A DNA stretch of 64,000 bases from Flavobacterium hydrophilum (GCF_003202405.1 NZ_QJHL01000007.1:1-64000), one strand, 5' to 3'. Positions 54,665 through 64,000 are shown, counted from the first letter of the stretch. The notes: generated from the letters alone by a model not told the origin. Numbers and translations: made by a program.

Positions 54665-55164
54665 ACAAAATAAACTTCCCTAGCAGCCGTTAGGTGGAAT
54701 TTGTGTTTTAGGGCTTAAAGTAAGTTAAGCTACGATACATTTTTATAATCGTGATAGACGGCATGAAAACGGTAATGTAATTTTAAAGATAAAATATTTG
54801 TAATGTTTCAGAGTTAATGATATTAGATTCTACATTTATAAGATATTAAGATATAATAAATATTGGCAAAAGTAATTTAAAGATGAGCAGTAGTGCGCAT
54901 CTTTTTTGTTTTAATATTACCTTAAAAGAATTAATATGGGTAGAAATGCTACCTCGCATTCAAGAGTTATTGAATTTTTATTAAATATGGATTTCAATAT
55001 AACTTCCTAAAAAAACAGTATAAATACGTATTGTAAATCATCTTTATATTCACTTCCTTGTTACGGTTTTCCGTAATGAAATAATGGATTTATTGATGTT
55101 ATTTGTTGCTGATATTATCCAAACCAATTTATTATTTAGTAAAACCAAGATATTATTTTTTATT
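54665..55164. other. Intergenic region before the KAP gene
   Basis: It contains the terminator at 54879-54908 and a dyad ttacgg-tttt-ccgtaa (55061-55076) just before the KAP gene, which could be an operator. Nothing else was recognised. A structured RNA in the first 200 bases is possible but not supported. Confidence 0.45.
54879..54908 (+). terminator. Intrinsic terminator after the SLATT-type gene
   Basis: The stem aaagatgagc/gcgcatcttt (54879-54888 with 54895-54904, one mismatch) has a 6-base loop and is followed by TTTTgttt. Confidence 0.75.
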
Positions 55165-58100
55165 ATGGCAGAGAACTCTAAAAGTGAAAAAACAAAAGAT
55201 TACAATTTTTTAATTAATCAGCCACTTGGTGAAGATTTGTTTAAAAATAAATCCCAAGATAAAATTGCTAAAATAATAAGTGAAAAAATCATTTATGATC
55301 CTGAATTTAAAGTGATAGGCATTGATGGGGCTTGGGGTTCAGGAAAAAGTAATTTAGTAAAATTAATAGAAAATAAACTTTCGACTTCTCATCATTTTTT
55401 TATTTATGATGTCTGGGGGCATCAAGAGGACGAACAAAGAAAAGCTATATTAGTTGAACTAACAGAATTTATAAATAGTAGAGATGATTTATTAAAACAG
55501 AATACGAAAGATTGGGACATTAAACTAAAAGAACTTTTGGCTAATTCAAAAGAAACCACTACGATAAATCAACCTTATTTAAGTGTTGGTTTTATTTTTA
55601 GCTTACTATCAATTATTTACGTTCCAACTGTAAATGTTTTTAAAGATTCTATGACTGATTTTTTTCATATTGAATCGTTACTTGGGAAATTAATACTTGT
55701 TGCATTTCCAATTTTTATTGTTTTAGGTATTTACTTGTATAATGTTGCTAAAAATTGGATAAATAAAAATGGACTTGTGAAATCACTAAAATTAGCTGCA
55801 GAAGAAACTTTTCAAGTCTATACAAATAAGCAAAAGGAAGAAACTAAAATTGAAACCATTTCTGAAAACCAACCGTCTGTCCGGGACTTTCAGAAATGGA
55901 TGAAAGAGATAGATGGGGATTTAAATAAAAAGATCGTGATCGTCTTCGATAATTTTGATCGTTTGCCTAAGAAACACATCCTTAATATTTGGTCATCAAT
56001 TCACATCTTTTTTGCTGAAAAAAAATACAATAACATTAAAATAATAGTGCCTTTTGATAGAGAACATATTCAAAATGCATTTAAAGAATTGAATAGCGAT
56101 ATTAATGACAAAACTTTTGGTGATGACTATGTAAATAAAACTTTTGATATTGTTTTTCGAATCACTCTTCCAATAATGTCAGACTGGAAACAGTTTTTTG
56201 AGAATCAATGGAGCAAAGCATTCACTAATTACAATGATAATGAGTTGAAATTAGTAATTCAGGTATATGAATTTTTAAATAGAAGAATAACACCTAGAGA
56301 GATAATTTCATTTATTAACGAAATACTTACCGTTAAACTTTTAGATGATAACTTTAAAGAAAGATATATAGCAATATTTGTATTAAAAAAAGATGAAATT
56401 TTAAAAAATCCCCTAAAAGCAATTACTGAGTTAGAGTATTTAAAGGGTTTAAAATCTATATATCACAATGATGCAAATTTTGGTAAGCAATTAACTGCTA
56501 TAATATATCATATTGAAGTTGAAAATGCTTTAGAATTAATTTATGCGCAAGAACTTAAAGATTCTTTGAATAAGAATGACGTAGAATTATTTAATACTAT
56601 CTGTAAGTCAGAATTCATTGAAACAATTTTCACTCAAGCTATTGTTGAAATTGAAATTCCAGAAAATCCGATTAAGACTTTGTCCCAGCTAGATGAAGAA
56701 ACAAACCTTACACAGTTTAATATCGATCAGGCATGGAAAACACTTTATTCAAAAGTCTTAGGAAAGGAATTAAATATTGATATACTTGAAATTGAAGATT
56801 GGCAGTTAATATTAATTCAAAACTATGATGATAATAAGTATTTAAATGATTTATTACAGCAATATGCAAATATTTTAAACGATGATAACACTGTAGATTA
56901 TATTTCATTATTAGATGAGTTAATTGAAGAAATTGGTTCTGAGAGGTTACTATCGTTAATAATTACTAAAGAAATCAAGCCGAAAAATTTTATAGAAATA
57001 ATTGAAAGTAAAGGTAATGAATATGCAAAGTATAAGTTAAAATGTAGCAGTGTTGTTATTGACAATTATATGTCAAAACTTAAAATTGAAGACTTGTTAA
57101 AGTTAAAAAACACAGCTGTTTTAAGTAAAAACTTTGATCTGAATATATATAAAGATTTTCTAAAAACTAGTTTGAATTCATTTATAGATCAAAATAATGT
57201 TCAATTGGCTAATGACGTAGTAATTAAATTAAAAGAAACTTCTAAAAAAAATGGTGATTTAAAAGACATTTTAGATGAATCAAAAATTTATACCTTATAT
57301 ACCAATAATTCATCATCACCGTTACCAATTACTAACGAATTGATAGCTATGAGGATTGCTATGGGTGAAAGTTTTATTTCTCATGCAAATCAATTTCAGT
57401 CTATTTTAGACGTTGAAAATAAAAAATTATCTTCTGAAATTTCATTAACTATACTTAATTATATTCAATATGATGATCTTCTGCTGTTATCAAAATATTT
57501 TACTACTTCATTGTTATTTAAACAAATTATCCATGAGTTATTAATAAATGGTACAATTAGTAAAAGAGCAAACATTTTAAATGTAATAAAAGAGTATAAT
57601 CTTATCAAATCTAATCTTGGACTTAACGATGATCTATTATTAAAAGAAATAAATAGATGGGAAATTGATAAATCAAATCTAAATATTGAAGAAGTTGATG
57701 ATGAATTTATTGTTGATTGTTTTAAGTATAATACATTTAAGGTGTCTATAGTGTTTATAGATAATTTTAATGATGATTTTAAAAACTTAGATGAGGATTC
57801 TTATAATACGGTTTTTGGTGATGGAAGCGATGTGCATTTTAGATATTTTGAACAGTTAAAGATTGAATCGCTAACCCAAATATCACTTGATGTTTTCCAG
57901 GGGCAATTATTAAATAAAATTAAGTTAGGACAAGTTAATTTGCAGTGGTGGCAAATTCTTAAAAAATACGAATCTAATCATGAGAATTTATCAATTATAG
58001 ACACCTTAAAAAACCTTAGAGACCAAATTCTAAATTCTAATATTGATTTAACTTTAGAAGGCGCAAAGATTTTATTACCATATTTTATAAAATATAATTT

Positions 58101-58332
58101 ATTGGATTCTAATACAGATGTGTTTAGGACTATAATAAAAAACAGTTTCTTAAGTGATGAGTATTTTAATAATATTCTAATAACAAATTCTGATTACGTA
58201 AAATCATTATATCAAAAGACCTCGCCAGATGGGAAAAATGGATTTCGTAATACAATTAATGAAAAACGTGAAGCAGTGCAATCAATAGAACAAATAGCTA
58301 AACTTATAGATATAAGGAAGTCTAAAGATTAA
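55165..58332 (+). CDS. KAP-family P-loop NTPase with membrane insert
   Basis: The product is about 1055 residues from the ATG at 55165 (MAENSKSEKT). An upstream ATG at 55084 adds 27 hydrophobic residues that look like translated leader. Walker A is GAWGSGKSN (about residues 55-63). Two membrane segments are inserted after it (VGFIFSLLSIIYVPTVNVF and LLGKLILVAFPIFIVLGIYL). Walker B is KIVIVFDNFDRLP, followed by FDREHIQNAF. This is the KAP NTPase pattern. The long C-terminal part is helical and unrecognised. KAP NTPases are membrane-associated and appear in prokaryotic defence loci. Two DUF262 genes follow (167-bp gap). Confidence 0.85.
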   Translation: MAENSKSEKTKDYNFLINQPLGEDLFKNKSQDKIAKIISEKIIYDPEFKVIGIDGAWGSGKSNLVKLIENKLSTSHHFFIYDVWGHQEDEQRKAILVELTEFINSRDDLLKQNTKDWDIKLKELLANSKETTTINQPYLSVGFIFSLLSIIYVPTVNVFKDSMTDFFHIESLLGKLILVAFPIFIVLGIYLYNVAKNWINKNGLVKSLKLAAEETFQVYTNKQKEETKIETISENQPSVRDFQKWMKEIDGDLNKKIVIVFDNFDRLPKKHILNIWSSIHIFFAEKKYNNIKIIVPFDREHIQNAFKELNSDINDKTFGDDYVNKTFDIVFRITLPIMSDWKQFFENQWSKAFTNYNDNELKLVIQVYEFLNRRITPREIISFINEILTVKLLDDNFKERYIAIFVLKKDEILKNPLKAITELEYLKGLKSIYHNDANFGKQLTAIIYHIEVENALELIYAQELKDSLNKNDVELFNTICKSEFIETIFTQAIVEIEIPENPIKTLSQLDEETNLTQFNIDQAWKTLYSKVLGKELNIDILEIEDWQLILIQNYDDNKYLNDLLQQYANILNDDNTVDYISLLDELIEEIGSERLLSLIITKEIKPKNFIEIIESKGNEYAKYKLKCSSVVIDNYMSKLKIEDLLKLKNTAVLSKNFDLNIYKDFLKTSLNSFIDQNNVQLANDVVIKLKETSKKNGDLKDILDESKIYTLYTNNSSSPLPITNELIAMRIAMGESFISHANQFQSILDVENKKLSSEISLTILNYIQYDDLLLLSKYFTTSLLFKQIIHELLINGTISKRANILNVIKEYNLIKSNLGLNDDLLLKEINRWEIDKSNLNIEEVDDEFIVDCFKYNTFKVSIVFIDNFNDDFKNLDEDSYNTVFGDGSDVHFRYFEQLKIESLTQISLDVFQGQLLNKIKLGQVNLQWWQILKKYESNHENLSIIDTLKNLRDQILNSNIDLTLEGAKILLPYFIKYNLLDSNTDVFRTIIKNSFLSDEYFNNILITNSDYVKSLYQKTSPDGKNGFRNTINEKREAVQSIEQIAKLIDIRKSKD

Positions 58333-58499
58333 GCTAATTCAAATCTTGTGGTAAAAAATGTTAAAGCAATAAAATATTTTTATTTGGTCTCATAACGGAG
58401 ATACATACGGAAAGAATTTTTTTGTGAATATAAAAAAGCTAAATTTGAAAGACTTTTCGAATTAAAAATTTCTAAAATTATATTTAAAAAATAACTTAG

Positions 58500-60188
58500 G
58501 TGAATAACATATTAGAACTTAAAACAGTAAATGAACTTCAAGAATATAACTTTTATATTCCTTCTTACCAAAGAGGTTACAGATGGACAACTAAAGAAGT
58601 TCTAGAATTATTAAATGATATTTCAAATTTCACTCCTAGATTGGTTAATGATAATACTGAGGAAAGAACATGGTATTGTTTACAGCCAATTGTAATAAAA
58701 GAAAGAGAAGATTCTAAATACGAAGTTATTGATGGACAGCAGAGACTGACAACAATATATCTAATATTACATTATTTAAATCAAGATTTTGTAGAAAACA
58801 GAAGAGATCAATTATTCTCTTTAGATTATCAAACAAGAGATAGCTCAAAAGACTTCTTGCTAAATTTACAAGAAGATACAAATGAAAAAAATATAGATTT
58901 TTATTACATATCCAATGCTTATAAAACTATTTCTAATTGGTTTAATAATAAAAGTATAAATTTTGACAAGGGAAATTTTCGTTCAAAATTTAAATTTAAT
59001 TCCAAAGTAATTTGGTATCTAAGTAAAGAAAGTGATTCCATTTCAATATTCACAAGAATTAATATCGGTAAAATACCACTTACCAATTCAGAACTTATTA
59101 AAGCACTGTTTCTAAATAGCTCAAATTTTAATAAAGAAGACAATAAGTTAAGACTTAGACAACTTGAAATTGCTACTGAATGGGATAACATTGAAAATTC
59201 TTTACAAAATAATAAGTTTTGGTATTTTCTTAATCAAAATCAAATTTCTACCAATCGAATTGAATTTATTTTTAATCTGATGAATGATGAACCTGATGAT
59301 GAAGATAATTACTCAACTTTTAGATTTTTTAGTAAAAAATTTAGTAGTGGAAATAATTTAACTTTAGATAATAATTGGCAAGAAGTAAAAAGATATTTTC
59401 AAAGGTTTAGTGAATGGTTTAATGAAAGAGAATTATATCATAAAATAGGTTTTTTAATTAGTATTGATGCAGTTAATATTAAAAAACTATACCAAGAATC
59501 TGACAAGGCAACTAAATCTGAATTTAAAATGTATTTAGATGAGTTGATTAAATATCAATTTAGAAGTATTGACCTGGCTGAACTACAGTACTCAGACACT
59601 AAAGAAGTTAGAAAAGTTTTGTTGCTTTATAATATATTAACAATGTTGTCAACTACTAAAGATAATTCTTATTTCCCTTTTGATTTATATAAAAATGAAA
59701 AATGGGATATTGAGCATATTACCTCAATTAAAGATAAAATTCCTGAGCACAATAAAGGACAGTGGCTAAGTGACGCAATTACTTTTATTGGAAAGGAAAG
59801 TGATGAAGAAAAAAGTTTAAGAGAAAGAATTAATTTATGGGATGATGACAATGATGACGAGTTTAGAAAACTTTTTGAAGATATAGTTGCTTATTTTAAT
59901 TCTAGTTTAAATGTCGATGACGATATAAATAGTTTATCTAATTTAACATTATTAGATTCTTCTACTAACAGAAGTTATAAAAATGCTGTTTTTCCATTCA
60001 AAAGAAGGATAATTATAGATCGAGATAGAAAAGGAATATTTATTCCAATTTGCACTAAAAATGTATTTCTAAAGTATTTCAGTGATTATCCTCCAAAGAT
60101 TTCATTTTGGTCTCAAGAAGACAGAGAAAATTACGAAAATGACTTATTTAAAGTTTTAAATTCATATCTAGGAAATAATGGCAACTGA
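58500..60188 (+). CDS. DUF262/DUF1524 protein (GmrSD-like)
   Basis: The product is 562 residues with a GTG start. The DUF262 domain shows FYIPSYQRGYRWTTKEVLEL (about 18-37) and the ParB-like motif VIDGQQRLTTIYLILHYL (about 77-94). The C-terminal region (about 400-560) has IEHITSI and a late NRSYKNAVFPFKRRIII stretch, as in DUF1524 HNH-type nuclease parts. GmrSD-type proteins are NTP-dependent type IV restriction enzymes for modified DNA; other DUF262 proteins are defence components without a known target. The stop overlaps the next start by 11 bp. Confidence 0.83.
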   Translation: MNNILELKTVNELQEYNFYIPSYQRGYRWTTKEVLELLNDISNFTPRLVNDNTEERTWYCLQPIVIKEREDSKYEVIDGQQRLTTIYLILHYLNQDFVENRRDQLFSLDYQTRDSSKDFLLNLQEDTNEKNIDFYYISNAYKTISNWFNNKSINFDKGNFRSKFKFNSKVIWYLSKESDSISIFTRINIGKIPLTNSELIKALFLNSSNFNKEDNKLRLRQLEIATEWDNIENSLQNNKFWYFLNQNQISTNRIEFIFNLMNDEPDDEDNYSTFRFFSKKFSSGNNLTLDNNWQEVKRYFQRFSEWFNERELYHKIGFLISIDAVNIKKLYQESDKATKSEFKMYLDELIKYQFRSIDLAELQYSDTKEVRKVLLLYNILTMLSTTKDNSYFPFDLYKNEKWDIEHITSIKDKIPEHNKGQWLSDAITFIGKESDEEKSLRERINLWDDDNDDEFRKLFEDIVAYFNSSLNVDDDINSLSNLTLLDSSTNRSYKNAVFPFKRRIIIDRDRKGIFIPICTKNVFLKYFSDYPPKISFWSQEDRENYENDLFKVLNSYLGNNGN

Positions 60189-62169
60189 ACAGACAAAATA
60201 TAAAGGTGAAATACTTACTTTTTTCGATTTATTAAATAGTCAAAAAATTGAGATTCCAATTATACAAAGGGATTATGCTCAAGGCAGGCTTGCAGAAAAA
60301 AAAATAAGACTTAATTTTTTAAGTGCACTTTTAAATAGTATTAAAAGTGATGAACAGATAATGTTGGATTTCATATATGGTAGTTCTACAAACGAAGCAT
60401 TTCAACCTTTAGACGGACAACAGAGATTAACAACATTGTTTTTACTTCATTGGTATGCAGCTACTAAAGATTCCGAATTAGATGAAGAAGTCAAAAATAT
60501 TTTGTTAAAATTCACTTATGAAACTCGTATATCATCCCGAGAATTCTGTAATGCACTTATAAGGAACAAAGTAGTTTTAAATAAAGATTCCTCACCGAGA
60601 GAAAAAATTATTGATTCATCATGGTTCTTTTTATCATGGAAAAACGATCCTACGATTGATGCCATGCTTAGAACATTAGAGGATATACACGATATGTTTT
60701 TTGAAGTAGAAAATCTTTGGCAAAAATTAATAGCAAAAGATGATAATTTAATAAGATTTTATTATGTCAATTTAGAACATATCGGATTAACTGATGACTT
60801 ATATATTAAAATGAATGCAAGAGGAAAACTTCTTACTCCTTTTGAAAATTTTAAAGCAAGTTTTGAAAAATTAATTAGAGATGAGAAATGGGACACGAAT
60901 AGTGATTTCAGTTTAACATTCGCAAATAAAATTGATGGTGTTTGGACAGACTTATTTTGGAAATACTTTAGAAAAAACAATAGTATTGATAATGCTTTTA
61001 TAAGGTTTATTTCTACAATTATCATGATTCGAAAATCAATTGATAGAAAGGAAAAATTAGAAGACAGAGCTACTTTACTTTCTAAATTGCATGACGATCC
61101 AAATATTGTTGCAGTTAAAATGTTTAATGAGAGTAGTTTTGAATATTTAGTTGAATGTTTAGATTTACTACAGATTAAATTAGCAGAAATTAAAAATGTT
61201 CAAATATTATTTCCATTATTTAGACATCAACCCAAAAATGATTTTTTTAATGAAGTATTAATAGAAGATAATGTTTCTTACACACAAAAAGTGCTCCTAT
61301 ATGCTCAAATTGAATATTTTAGAAGAGTAAATATTTTTGATGATACCATGTATGTTGAATGGATGAGAGTCGTTAGAAATATTGTATCACAGGGAGATAT
61401 AGAAAAAAACGGAAAAAGAACTGATATTGTAAGAAGTCCTCAAACTTTTGATGGTATTATTTATCTTATTTCTGAATTAGCTCAGGGATGCTCTAATATT
61501 TATCAATATTTATCTAATTCACCAAATATAAAATCTACTTCAGCAAAAGAGCAGATCGAAGAGGAAAAATTAAAAGCAAATTTAATTATTGATAAGCCCT
61601 CAAGAAAAGAGATTATACATTCTTTAGAAGATACAGATCTGCTAAGAGGAAAAATCAGCTTTATTTTTTATTGTTTAGATTTTAATGGAATCATTAGTAA
61701 CTTCAATGATGAACAATTTTTACAAATTAGAGATGCTTTTATAAACAATTTAGGGGTTGAAAATAATCTAAATAATAATTTACGAAGAGCGCTTTTAACA
61801 ATTTCTTTTGAAGAAAATTTTGAGTTTTATAATTATTGGTGGTCATCGTGGAATGTTATTGATGGAGAAAAGAGAAAATTAATAAATTCTTATAGAGAAA
61901 TTGAATACATAATAAACTCTGAAGAATACAGAGGATATTTTAAGACTTTGCTATTTAAATTAATTGATAAACAATTAGTTGATATAATAAATGATTTTAT
62001 ACCACCTTCAAATTTTCCAAATTGGAAAACTAGACTAGTAAAAGAGAGTCAGTTACTAGACACAATGAGTCTGTCGAATTATATTGCTATACCGCAGGAT
62101 AAAAGTTGTTGCTATTTATTAAAAAGTCCACGACCTAGAGATATTACTGGTTGTATTAAAATTGAATAA
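60178..62169 (+). CDS. Second DUF262-family protein
   Basis: The 663-residue protein has IPIIQRDYAQGRLAEKKIRL (about 26-45) and PLDGQQRLTTLFLLHWYA (about 78-95), the two DUF262 motifs with the conserved QR and DGQQR. It also has LYIKMNARGKLLTPFENFKA, also typical of the family. The C-terminal region lacks an obvious HNH motif, so it may be a partner of the upstream protein rather than a second nuclease. It overlaps the preceding gene by 11 bp, so both are made together. Its precise function is unknown. Confidence 0.82.
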   Translation: MATEQTKYKGEILTFFDLLNSQKIEIPIIQRDYAQGRLAEKKIRLNFLSALLNSIKSDEQIMLDFIYGSSTNEAFQPLDGQQRLTTLFLLHWYAATKDSELDEEVKNILLKFTYETRISSREFCNALIRNKVVLNKDSSPREKIIDSSWFFLSWKNDPTIDAMLRTLEDIHDMFFEVENLWQKLIAKDDNLIRFYYVNLEHIGLTDDLYIKMNARGKLLTPFENFKASFEKLIRDEKWDTNSDFSLTFANKIDGVWTDLFWKYFRKNNSIDNAFIRFISTIIMIRKSIDRKEKLEDRATLLSKLHDDPNIVAVKMFNESSFEYLVECLDLLQIKLAEIKNVQILFPLFRHQPKNDFFNEVLIEDNVSYTQKVLLYAQIEYFRRVNIFDDTMYVEWMRVVRNIVSQGDIEKNGKRTDIVRSPQTFDGIIYLISELAQGCSNIYQYLSNSPNIKSTSAKEQIEEEKLKANLIIDKPSRKEIIHSLEDTDLLRGKISFIFYCLDFNGIISNFNDEQFLQIRDAFINNLGVENNLNNNLRRALLTISFEENFEFYNYWWSSWNVIDGEKRKLINSYREIEYIINSEEYRGYFKTLLFKLIDKQLVDIINDFIPPSNFPNWKTRLVKESQLLDTMSLSNYIAIPQDKSCCYLLKSPRPRDITGCIKIE

Positions 62170-62476
62170 CTCCATGGAATTAGGACATCTTTTAGTGTTT
62201 TAAGAATTCAATAATTCTGAATTCCTAACAAAAAATGTAATAAAAATGAAGTGTGTATTTTTATCTAATTAATTTTAAACCAGATATTTAGTTCTTTTTT
62301 CGTTGTTGTTTTGAGACATAATCTGAAAGAATATTCAGAACGAGGTAATGGATTAAAGAAAAAATAGTTTGTATATACAAGCAAGAAGATTTAGTAAAAA
62401 TTGAAGGTATAAAATAAGAAGAGTAATTAGGTTTTAAATGATCCTATTTAAATAAATAATGGTATGGTAGCATAAC
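62170..62476. other. Non-coding AT-rich spacer at island edge
   Basis: This spacer lies between the convergent DUF262 gene and the minus-strand gene at 62477. Only short AT palindromes (near gaattc) were seen; no terminator, repeat or att-like core was recognised. Confidence 0.45.
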
Positions 62477-63136
62477 TTATTTAAGACGTTCAGCTGAAAA
62501 TTTTTCTGCAATGACATATGGCTGTTTCAGATAAAAGTCGTTCGGACTCACATCTTCGTTTCCAAATATCAAAATTTTGCTTTTTTGTTTGTGTACATAG
62601 CGTTTATCAGCTCCGGTAACTTCATGAGTAACGTTAAATGTAAGGTTATGTTTTGCACAAACTTCTTTGATAGGTTTGCCTATTGATTTGGGAATACTTA
62701 TATTTCTTTTGCTGAAGATTCTATAATGTTCTTCACTATTCCATAAAATGTCTGGGACAGTAATCCAGTTTCCGGTCTCTCTTTCAAGTATCATAGAAAT
62801 ATCAGCAATAAATTGATTAATATCTTTAGGTACTCCAATTATTTCGCATTCAAGTTCATTATGATTGTAGAGAAGTAATGCTGGATGTTTATCTGAAATT
62901 TTTAATCTAGTATATGGCAGGAGGATATTCCAAAAGAAACCATGATATTTTTCAGTGTTTCTGCAAGTTATTTTCCACTCTTCACGTTCGATGGGAATAT
63001 CATAACTGGTTTGATTAATTGAAAAAATCATCTCCACAGTATTATCCGATGTTTTGAAGGTGAATAATTCAAGTTTAAAATCACAGTTTTGATAAAAATC
63101 ATCGGTATGTGTTCTTTTAATTAAATCTTCTATCAT
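62477..63136 (-). CDS. Hypothetical protein, unknown family
   Basis: The 219-residue soluble protein has no signal peptide or membrane segment. It contains several W/Y-rich beta-strand stretches (REEWKITCRN, YHGFFWNILLPYTRLKI, WITVPDILW) and a basic C-terminal part (GADKRYVHKQKSKILIFG). I do not recognise the family. It lies 109 bp downstream of the small-paralogue gene on the same strand, so the two may share transcription. Confidence 0.7.
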   Translation of the reverse strand: MIEDLIKRTHTDDFYQNCDFKLELFTFKTSDNTVEMIFSINQTSYDIPIEREEWKITCRNTEKYHGFFWNILLPYTRLKISDKHPALLLYNHNELECEIIGVPKDINQFIADISMILERETGNWITVPDILWNSEEHYRIFSKRNISIPKSIGKPIKEVCAKHNLTFNVTHEVTGADKRYVHKQKSKILIFGNEDVSPNDFYLKQPYVIAEKFSAERLK

Positions 63137-63244
63137 AGAGTCTTAGTGTAATTGTTATATCAAAATCGGTATATGTAAAGTATTTAGTAATCTGTCAAAA
63201 ATAATTTCGTTTCTATCCATTTCCGATGAAGTTGAAAAAAAATA

Positions 63245-63502
63245 CTACTTAACTGTGCTGAGTAATGTAATAATATCATTTACGTTATGAGAAGAAATAT
63301 AATCTAATATATAATTTTCTGCTTCTTTTTTGAGCTCTGTAGAAGTTGAAAAAGTGTTCATGTAGAAATCTTCATTTTCATCTTCAATATGAATAATTTC
63401 AGTATAGCCTTTACTAATTAATGTCCCTTTTAGTTTTAGTACTTTAAGCTCACTTTCCCTGCTAATTTCTTTCTTTATTCTCAGCTTTATAGTTTTATTC
63501 AT
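63245..63502 (-). CDS. Small conserved protein, paralogue of 9798-10046
   Basis: The 85-residue protein shares the block LKGTLISKGYTEIIHI and overall layout with the 82-residue protein at 9798-10046: a basic head with alternating I/L-K, an acidic D/E segment, N-TFST and a final helix ending DIITLL. No known domain was recognised. It lies between an XRE regulator and a hypothetical gene. Confidence 0.75.
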   Translation of the reverse strand: MNKTIKLRIKKEISRESELKVLKLKGTLISKGYTEIIHIEDENEDFYMNTFSTSTELKKEAENYILDYISSHNVNDIITLLSTVK

Positions 63503-63541
63503 GGTATTTTATTTTATAATTTATGCAAATATTTGACAACA

Positions 63542-63567
63542 AAAAAGAGACTCGAAAGTCTCTTTTT
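63542..63567 (-). terminator. Intrinsic terminator after the XRE gene
   Basis: An 11-bp perfect stem (63542-63552 with 63557-63567) has a CGAA loop, with A/T-rich flanks serving the minus-strand XRE gene. Confidence 0.85.
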
Positions 63568-63593
63568 GGAATTAATATATCTTTTATAAAAGC

Positions 63594-64000
63594 TTATTTT
63601 GCTTTTAGTAATTTTTCCAAATATTCGACTTTGTCTTTTTCAGCTTGAACCAAACGTTCGTATAGTTTGATCTGTTGTTCGTGAGATTCGATTAATTTAT
63701 CCAATGGGCTAAATGTGCAATGATTCGCATTGAATGCACCATGCGTAAAACTATTGTCATTAAAATTATTAAAATAATTAAACACACCCTCTTCTGAAAA
63801 ATTCTTAATTGCTTCCACAGTTACTCCCAATGCTTTTGCTACTTCTTTTAATTTTTCTTCTTCTATTGTTTCGCTGTTTTCCATAATAGAAATAGCCTGC
63901 TGATTTGTTCCCATAGCTTGTGCCAATGCTTCCTGTTTCATGTCTTTTAGTTCACGAATACGACTGATTTTTCGTCCTATGTGATTTGGTTTTGTTACTG
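63594..64000 (-). CDS. XRE-family regulator, N-terminus cut by window edge
   Basis: The frame is open to the right edge. Reading in from it gives NHIGRKISRIRELKDMKQEA and then the helix-turn-helix LAQAMGTNQQAISIMENSET, typical of Bacteroidota Cro/C1-type proteins. A methionine at 63941 (MKQEALAQ) lies inside the domain and is not the start; the true start is outside the window. The C-terminal part (NNFNDNSFTHGAFNANHCTF, then LYERLVQAEKDKVEYLEKLL) is a short Asn-rich linker and a coiled coil, probably for dimerisation. Its target is unknown. Confidence 0.88.
   Translation of the reverse strand, partial: VTKPNHIGRKISRIRELKDMKQEALAQAMGTNQQAISIMENSETIEEEKLKEVAKALGVTVEAIKNFSEEGVFNYFNNFNDNSFTHGAFNANHCTFSPLDKLIESHEQQIKLYERLVQAEKDKVEYLEKLLKAK

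Noticed and set aside
54665..54878. Retron-like or other RNA after the SLATT-type gene
   Set aside because: No reverse transcriptase is present and no long stable fold or inverted repeat was seen apart from the terminator.
55084..55164. Upstream start for the KAP protein adding 27 residues
   Set aside because: The added stretch is Leu/Phe/Ile-rich like translated leader, and the ATG at 55165 gives a normal KAP N-terminus; the upstream start remains possible.

Overview
The window looks like a chromosome segment of a Flavobacterium-type Bacteroidota. The evidence is the low GC, SusC/SusD pairs, a type IX secretion (T9SS) C-terminal tail, OmpH-like and Rhs-like surface genes, few Shine-Dalgarno sites, and promoters of the Bacteroidota type (TTG at -33, TAnnTTTG at -7). 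All calls come from reading the sequence; no database search was run.

Region 1 (1-9.4 kb, minus strand) is one surface-protein operon: an OmpH/Skp-like protein, a lipoprotein, a 1894-residue Rhs/SpvB-type N-terminal module that lacks the usual Rhs repeat core, and a leucine-rich-repeat protein with about 23 repeats that runs off the left edge. A small gene of unknown function (9798-10046) follows; it has a paralogue near the right end (63245-63502).

Region 2 (10.2-41.1 kb) is a large catabolic locus for a uronic-acid/hexosamine polysaccharide, most simply a glycosaminoglycan such as chondroitin, dermatan or hyaluronan. It has two PL8 lyases (one with a T9SS tail, one without), a GH43-like propeller, SusC/SusD, a GH88 unsaturated glucuronyl hydrolase, a beta-helix protein, an esterase-like hydrolase, a sulfatase, a KduD-like dehydrogenase and a DUF4861-like protein. 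An upstream operon encodes a GHMP sugar kinase, a sugar nucleotidyltransferase, a UDP-sugar 4-epimerase, a FucP/NagP-type transporter and a NagB-PIG-L fusion. With the divergent glmM this would make a Leloir-like route for GalNAc or GlcNAc, comparable to the bifidobacterial galacto-N-biose/lacto-N-biose route. A LacI-family regulator lies between them. A 14-bp palindrome (consensus TGTKYTCGAGMACA) sits at an almost fixed distance upstream of four promoters (glmM, the kinase operon, the PL8 operon, susC), so the locus appears to be one local regulon.

Region 3 (41.1-62.2 kb) is visibly more AT-rich and looks like an accessory or defence island. It holds a serine-hydrolase/TPR gene and a DUF2971 gene separated by degenerate direct repeats; a very large HD-GHKL ATPase; a divergent four-gene operon (GHKL ATPase, phosphoribosyltransferase-like protein, metallophosphoesterase-phosphoribosyltransferase fusion, CinA/PncC amidase-like protein); a RadC-like JAB protein; a SLATT-type two-TM protein; and a KAP P-loop NTPase followed by two DUF262 proteins. 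A repeated promoter cassette of about 155 bp precedes both the DUF2971 and the SLATT genes. No integrase, transposase, tRNA, rRNA or CRISPR array was found.

Region 4 (62.5-64 kb, minus strand) has an unrecognised 219-residue protein, the second copy of the small paralogue and an XRE regulator cut by the right edge.

The best candidates for something undescribed are the HD-GHKL / GHKL-PRTase-phosphoesterase-CinA block (44.3-52.8 kb) and the promoter architecture that ties glmM and the amino-sugar Leloir-like operon to the polysaccharide locus.
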